From the NCBI RefSeq assembly GCF_002494345.1, contig NZ_NXNI01000001.1, forward strand, positions 3,782,001 through 3,846,000: DNA of 64,000 nt, written 5' to 3'. Position 1 is the first letter of the stretch. Each line of letters begins with the position of its first letter. A model generated the notes under the pieces. That model worked only from the letters and a program-made list of their open reading frames with translations, made no database searches and was not told where the DNA came from. A program made the position numbers and the translations under genes. Below, piece after piece: positions 60,079-64,000 of this stretch. The stretch is from Natrinema ejinorense. GTDB taxonomy: Archaea; Halobacteriota; Halobacteria; Halobacteriales; Natrialbaceae.

Positions 60079-60342
60079 ATGAGTGCAACCGAATCGGACG
60101 CCGAGACCGGCGACGGAACCGCCGTCGATGGGCCGCTTTCCGAACTCCCACCGAGTGCGAAACTCGTCTACAAGGTCCTCGAGTACGAGGCGCCGCTGAC
60201 CCAGGAGGGGATCGCGGCCGAATCCCGCCTTTGCTCACGGACCGTCCGCTACGCGTTGGGGAAACTCGAGGCCGAGGGGCTGGTGACCAGTCGCGTCTGT
60301 CTCGAGGACGCCCGCCAGTCGAACTACCGGATCGACGGCTGA
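60079..60342 (+). CDS. MarR/winged-helix-type small regulator
   Basis: An 87-residue protein that is mostly one winged helix: ELPPSAKLVYKVLEYEAPLT, then RLCSRTVRYALGKLEAEGLV and a wing (SRVCLEDARQSNYRIDG). The start MSATESDAETGDG is acidic. Short HTH proteins of this form are common in haloarchaea. The target is not known. A perfect inverted repeat follows its stop codon. Confidence 0.82.
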   Translation: MSATESDAETGDGTAVDGPLSELPPSAKLVYKVLEYEAPLTQEGIAAESRLCSRTVRYALGKLEAEGLVTSRVCLEDARQSNYRIDG

Positions 60343-60365
60343 GACGGGCTCCCGTCCCGATGTAC

Positions 60366-60399
60366 CGGTGTAACCGCAAGCCGGTTCGCGGTTACACCG
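60366..60399. terminator. 12-bp perfect inverted repeat after the HTH gene
   Basis: The arms cggtgtaaccgc (60366-60377) and gcggttacaccg (60388-60399) are exact complements around a ten-base spacer. The element begins 24 nt after the HTH stop. It can form a strong hairpin in RNA or act as an operator; no T-run follows. Confidence 0.7.
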
Positions 60400-60543
60400 T
60401 CAATGGCGTACAGCGAACCGTCCGACGGAGAGCTATCGAGTTTCCGTCACCATCCTCGAGGGGACTCGATCCCTTCGGCGCGCTCCCATGAGGGACGCGG
60501 GGGCGCGATGGAATGTTATATGCATTCCACGCTTGAATCCAGT

Positions 60544-60807
60544 ATGACTACAAACCGAGCGGCCGAGGACACCGATCGGACGGACGATTCGGAATTCGAC
60601 GTGTCTTATCCGATCGTACTCGCCCAGGCATCCCTCGCGGGACTCCTCGTCTGCATGTCGTTGGGATGGATGCTCCTGACGACGAACGCCGTCCTCGATT
60701 CACAGCGGACGTTCACGGCGTTCTTCTGGGCCCTGCCGGCCATCTTCGGGGTCGCCGGGGTCCTCCTGTTCATCACCATCCTGTCCCGGGCAGCTACCAA
60801 CGGCTGA
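60544..60807 (+). CDS. small membrane protein with two helices
   Basis: An 87-residue protein starting MTTNRAAEDTDRTDDSEFD, with spans at about residues 26-46 (LAQASLAGLLVCMSLGWMLL) and 60-82 (FFWALPAIFGVAGVLLFITI). A gttatatgc box 25-30 nt before the ATG supports a leaderless start at 60544. Function not known. Confidence 0.7.
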   Translation: MTTNRAAEDTDRTDDSEFDVSYPIVLAQASLAGLLVCMSLGWMLLTTNAVLDSQRTFTAFFWALPAIFGVAGVLLFITILSRAATNG

Positions 60808-60816
60808 AGCCGTTGG
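60797..60816. terminator. 8-bp stem hairpin over a gene end
   Basis: ccaacggc and gccgttgg pair perfectly around tgaa; the loop contains the stop codon of the small membrane gene. It may terminate transcription. Its form also resembles the hairpin ends of IS200/IS605-type elements, but no transposase is present. Confidence 0.45.
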
Positions 60817-61098
60817 CTTGGCGGTGGATCTTCGAGGCCGTCGCCCCGGCGGTCACATGGTCACGACTACGGGTGGGGTCCCCACGACGGACGGCACATC
60901 CCTGCGCAACAGGGAGGTCACGCTGCGTGGAATGAGTCCCGGAAAAGGGTCGCACGCGGGAACATCTCGCAACGGTCGTGTCGCCTCATGGAACGGGATG
61001 AGCGTTCGTGGACGCAGCTCGAGGTCCGACCGCGAAGCCGGCAGCCGCCGCTGGTTCGACCCCACGGCTCCCGTTCGGAAGTCGTACTGACGCAGGCG
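60817..61098. other. gap without a supported gene
   Basis: The region between the small membrane gene and the FemAB-like gene holds no recognisable gene. A frame on the plus strand is Gly/Arg/Ser-rich and is unlikely to be coding. Confidence 0.45.
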
Positions 61099-62109
61099 CT
61101 ACCGGTGTTTCTGGTACCGATCGACCAGCAGGTCGATCCCGAACGAGCCGGCGGTGACCTCGTAGTGAGTCTCGAGGCGGGGATTGAACTTCGCCTTGTA
61201 GCGGTTGATGCTCGGAACGCCGGCCCCGACGAGGTCGTAGGCCGCGATCCCGTTCTCGAGGCCGTCGCGCATTACCTGCCAGTCGAGGACGTCGTTGATC
61301 GCGACGTCGACGTCGACGTCCGGTTTGACGCCGCCCTGCCATCGATACCGCGTTCGATCCGATTCGACGACCAGGATACCGCCGAGGAACTCGCCGTCGA
61401 GCCGACAGACGTACGGCCGGATCGCGCCGTCGGGGAGCGTTTCGTACAGCGACCGCGCGAACTCGGCTCCCAGTCGGAACGGCCGGTTCTGGTTCGCGTA
61501 TCGCTGTCGGACCTGCTCGACGATGCGTTCGACGTCGTCGGCGTCGCCCTCCTCGATGACGGCCCTCGTGTCGTCGGCGTTCCTGATGTTGCTTCGCGCG
61601 TCGCTGCTGAATCGGTCCAACAGCTCCGATTCGGTCCCATCGAGATCGACCACGTACGTGTATCTCGGTTCGACGTCGTATTCGTTCCAGACGAACGGCC
61701 GGATGTCGTCGAACTCGCCGGTGACGAACTTGCAATACAGCGGGGAGATCTCCTCGTCGATCCACCCGAGACAGCCCTCGAGGAAGCGTTTCGTCCGGCG
61801 ATCGGCCTTTCGCTGTTTGAGTTTCGCGACGTTCAGCAGCGCAGGGCCGAGGTACCCCACCCACGAGTGGGGGGCCGGGGAGAACGCCCCGGTGACCGGA
61901 CCCTTGGCGTACTCGAAGACCGGAAAGATCCCCACCGGCTCCTGGCCTTTGAAGCCGGCGAGCAGGGACAGCGCGGAGTCAGTATCCGCGGCCTGCAACC
62001 GGAGGGCGTCGGCCCGGAAAAACGGATTCGATCCGTCCGCTCGGTCGACGTAGCGGTTCCACTCGTCGGCGTCGGTTTCGGGATCGAGGGTACGTATCTC
62101 GACACTCAT
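61099..62109 (-). CDS. FemAB/GNAT-type aminoacyl- or acyl-transferase
   Basis: A 336-residue protein of the GNAT superfamily, FemAB-like branch. The N-terminal part has NRYVDRADGSNPFFRADALR; the second half has FSSDARSNIRNADDTRAVIEE and then SLYETLPDGAIRPYVCRLDG with GGILVVESD, and ends VGAGVPSINRYKAKFNPRLE, typical of this family. It transfers an acyl or amino-acyl group to an unknown acceptor. Its ATG overlaps the stop of the phosphatase gene (ATGA), so the two are one operon, perhaps for surface polysaccharide or lipid modification. Confidence 0.85.
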   Translation of the reverse strand: MSVEIRTLDPETDADEWNRYVDRADGSNPFFRADALRLQAADTDSALSLLAGFKGQEPVGIFPVFEYAKGPVTGAFSPAPHSWVGYLGPALLNVAKLKQRKADRRTKRFLEGCLGWIDEEISPLYCKFVTGEFDDIRPFVWNEYDVEPRYTYVVDLDGTESELLDRFSSDARSNIRNADDTRAVIEEGDADDVERIVEQVRQRYANQNRPFRLGAEFARSLYETLPDGAIRPYVCRLDGEFLGGILVVESDRTRYRWQGGVKPDVDVDVAINDVLDWQVMRDGLENGIAAYDLVGAGVPSINRYKAKFNPRLETHYEVTAGSFGIDLLVDRYQKHR

Positions 62110-63734
62110 AGATAGCCCAGATCGGACAGCCGATCTTCGACGGTACCGTCGTCAGTTGCCGTGATCGGGGCCGGATCGTACGCCGGATACGATCGCTCTC
62201 CGCTCCCCTCGACGGCCGGGAGCGGTGTCCCGTCCATCGCGGCGTCGACCGGCACGTCGAACAGCGAACAGATCGTCGGCGCGACGTCGAATATCGTCGC
62301 TCCCTCGAGGTCGACCTCGTGGTCGAACGCGGTCCCGGCGGCGGCGACGACGCCGGTTCGCTTGTGATTCCACGACTCCATTGGCTCGCCGAACTGTGAG
62401 TTCCCGAGGTCGGCCGCGATCGCGTTGTCGAATCCTCGCGGGACCGTCAGCACGTCCGGTGCCGCCTCGACGTGTGGCCCCTCGAAGTACGTCTCCCGTG
62501 GCTCGACGGCCTCGAACATCGGCTCGCCGTCGGGCGTTCGAACGCTCGAGAGCGCCTCGATGAGGTCCTCGCGGACGCTCTCGTAGGCCCCGGCCGGGAC
62601 CTGTCCGTCGGGTTCGCGACCCTCGAGATTGATGCGGACGCCGAGTTCGCTCTTCGAACGGACGTACGCTCGCGACTCGGGGAAGTCGACCTGTTCGCTC
62701 GCCGCCCGGATCATCTCGTTGGGGACCCGTTTCCCGATCGGTTCCTTCAGTCCGACGCGGTCGAGCGCGCTCGCGACCCGTTGTGTCGTGAGTCCGACTT
62801 TCGCGGCGACGTTCATCGCCCGCTCGATCGGCCCCGGCTCGTGATCGCTGGCCTCGGAACCCTCGAGGAGGTCGTTCTCCCAGGATGTCGACCAGTTGGG
62901 CATCCCCTCGCCGCCGCTTTTCGCGCGGACGTCGCCCCGCTCCCGGAGGAACTCGTTGACGCGGAACTCGTCGCCGGTCACCTTCCCCATGCCGTGGTCG
63001 CTGACGACCAGGACGTTGTCGGGCTCGGTCCGCTCGAGGGTCGCCTCGAGCTGTCGATCGACCTCGCGGTAGACCGCTTCGATCGCCCGCTTGTCCCCCG
63101 GTCGTTCGTGGAACACCGAGTCGGTCTGCTGGAACTGGAGAAAGCCGAAGTCGGGATCGAACCGTCGGCTGAGATAACGAAACGCCCGGCCCCGGAGTTC
63201 GACCGTCCGTTCGTACCCCTCGATCGACCGGTCCGGTGTCGGAGCGCTCTGTGGATAGAGCCAGTAGTCGCCGCCGCAGGCGAGTTTCACGTCCTCGAGG
63301 ATCCCCGCCGGGTGACAGTCCGGCTCCTCGGGGGCGGTCAGTCCGGGAATCAACGCGCCGTCGAACGCCCGCGGGGGGTGGGTGACGGGGACGTTGACGA
63401 CGACGCTCGAGAAGCCGTGCTCGCTCAACAGCTCCCAGATCGGTCGTGCACGGACGTGCGTCGCGTTGACGACGTCCCAGTCGTAGCCGTCGAACGAGAG
63501 GAAATCGTAGACGCCGTGTTTGCCCGGATTCTTTCCGGTGTACAGCGACGGCCAGGCGCTGGCCGTCCACGGCGGGATTTGGGATTCGAGCCCCCCGGCA
63601 GTCCCGCGATCGAACAGCCCCTCGAGGGTCGGAACGTCGCCCGACTCGAACAACGGCTCGAGCACCGGCCGACAGCCAGCGTCCACCCCGATGACGAGCA
63701 GACGGAGGTCGTCTCCGTCGGTCGAACCTGCCAT
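62106..63734 (-). CDS. alkaline-phosphatase-superfamily (type I phosphodiesterase) protein
   Basis: A 542-residue metallohydrolase. The fold opens RLLVIGVDAGCRPVLEPLFE, where the Asp binds metal, and PPWTASAWPSLYTGKNPGKHGVYDF carries the nucleophile Thr or Ser. VVSDHGMGKV is the second metal site. It lacks a signal peptide. Such proteins hydrolyse nucleotide or lipid-linked phosphates, or transfer phosphoethanolamine-like groups. It is upstream of, and overlaps, the FemAB-like gene by 4 nt. The start at 63734 precedes the fold directly. Confidence 0.88.
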   Translation of the reverse strand: MAGSTDGDDLRLLVIGVDAGCRPVLEPLFESGDVPTLEGLFDRGTAGGLESQIPPWTASAWPSLYTGKNPGKHGVYDFLSFDGYDWDVVNATHVRARPIWELLSEHGFSSVVVNVPVTHPPRAFDGALIPGLTAPEEPDCHPAGILEDVKLACGGDYWLYPQSAPTPDRSIEGYERTVELRGRAFRYLSRRFDPDFGFLQFQQTDSVFHERPGDKRAIEAVYREVDRQLEATLERTEPDNVLVVSDHGMGKVTGDEFRVNEFLRERGDVRAKSGGEGMPNWSTSWENDLLEGSEASDHEPGPIERAMNVAAKVGLTTQRVASALDRVGLKEPIGKRVPNEMIRAASEQVDFPESRAYVRSKSELGVRINLEGREPDGQVPAGAYESVREDLIEALSSVRTPDGEPMFEAVEPRETYFEGPHVEAAPDVLTVPRGFDNAIAADLGNSQFGEPMESWNHKRTGVVAAAGTAFDHEVDLEGATIFDVAPTICSLFDVPVDAAMDGTPLPAVEGSGERSYPAYDPAPITATDDGTVEDRLSDLGYL

Positions 63735-64000
63735 AGCCGCGTTGTTCGTCCGTTCGTGCTTTGTTATGCGACCGCTGGCGGAGTGTATGCTCGTACTGGC
63801 GGCTGTACGCTCGGAATAGCGGCTCGGATATCGTGACTGTCTGTCCCCGTCGACGGGTGTATGCCTCGATTGTTCGACGGCTCCGGTCTGTACTCTCCCT
63901 ATCACTAAATCCCCGCCCGTGGCCGTCGTACGTCCATGATCGGTTCTACTGCGACCGACTCGTTTGGTTCCACGCGCCGGCTCCAGGGCCGCCCCGGTCG
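63735..64000. other. 266-bp right edge with no supported gene
   Basis: The region upstream of the phosphatase gene has short AT-rich boxes (for example near 63755-63770) and no complete gene. A gene on the plus strand could start beyond the window. Confidence 0.45.

Noticed and set aside
60817-61098. Remnant of an IS200/IS605-type element after the hairpin at 60797
   Set aside because: No transposase or TnpB sequence could be recognised in any frame; the hairpin alone is not enough.

Overview
The window is a stretch of haloarchaeal chromosome. The DNA is GC-rich with strong G/C preference at third codon positions, and nearly every predicted protein is acidic. The information-processing genes are archaeal (aIF2 gamma, Rpo7/RpoE', Spt4, archaeal-type ValRS). 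Many genes start 25-30 nt after an AT-rich TATA-like box, as expected for leaderless haloarchaeal transcripts. Several products are haloarchaeal specialities (LWR-salt protein, amphi-Trp protein, HTH-10/bacterio-opsin-activator regulators, a fused AhbA-AhbB protein). The closest fit is a Natrialbales-like genome, but the exact genus cannot be read from this window. I found no rRNA, tRNA or CRISPR array.

Layout. 0.1-2.2 kb: a DUF5787 protein that reads like a RecB/Cas4-type nuclease, and a winged-helix/zinc-ribbon regulator. 2.4-5.4 kb: a conserved operon of aIF2 gamma, PIN protein, Rpo7, Spt4 and GTP-dependent dephospho-CoA kinase. 5.9-8.7 kb: an HTH-10 regulator facing a three-gene envelope cluster (DUF6114, DUF6230 and a secreted Asn-X-Ser/Thr-rich protein). 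9-13.8 kb: an FAH-family hydrolase plus cyclase-family hydrolase operon, a tiny membrane protein, a geranylgeranyl reductase and a MATE exporter. 13.9-14.9 kb: a dodecin gene with one in-frame stop, followed by an intact IS6-family insertion sequence with 8-bp target duplication. 15-19.8 kb: membrane proteins, regulators, pterin dehydratase and LWR-salt protein. 19.9-23.8 kb: VOC and cupin genes divergent from three tandem NMT1/THI5-like proteins that lack export signals. 23.9-28.2 kb: a HAD hydrolase, a Tat-exported GH31 glycosidase and a repeat-containing small protein.

28.4-31.6 kb: a heme/siroheme operon (ahbAB fusion, precorrin-2 dehydrogenase, hemA). 31.7-34.9 kb: carB without carA. 35-44.6 kb: amphi-Trp protein, a decayed histidine-kinase remnant, small proteins, an ABC-2 exporter, a second DUF7351-like regulator, an FAD oxidoreductase and an MFS transporter. 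44.7-49.7 kb: a solitary LivK-type lipoprotein and, on the opposite strand, a large chemoreceptor with a long acidic repeat-bearing tail. 49.8-58.3 kb: homoserine kinase, PdxS, a DUF1405-type membrane protein, a DUF7344-type regulator, valS and a small zinc-finger protein. 58.4-63.7 kb: a phosphohexomutase, small HTH and membrane proteins, and an operon of an alkaline-phosphatase-superfamily protein with a FemAB/GNAT-type transferase, probably involved in surface glycan or lipid chemistry.

Most of the window is ordinary core chromosome. The most interesting parts are the DUF5787 nuclease-like motifs, the DUF6230/DUF6114 cluster otherwise known from actinobacteria, the cytosolic-looking NMT1/THI5 trio with its divergent promoter, the dodecin nonsense mutation beside a fresh IS insertion, an 82-bp repeat found twice at gene 3' ends, and several in-frame DNA repeats that build disordered acidic or Gly/Arg/Asn tails.
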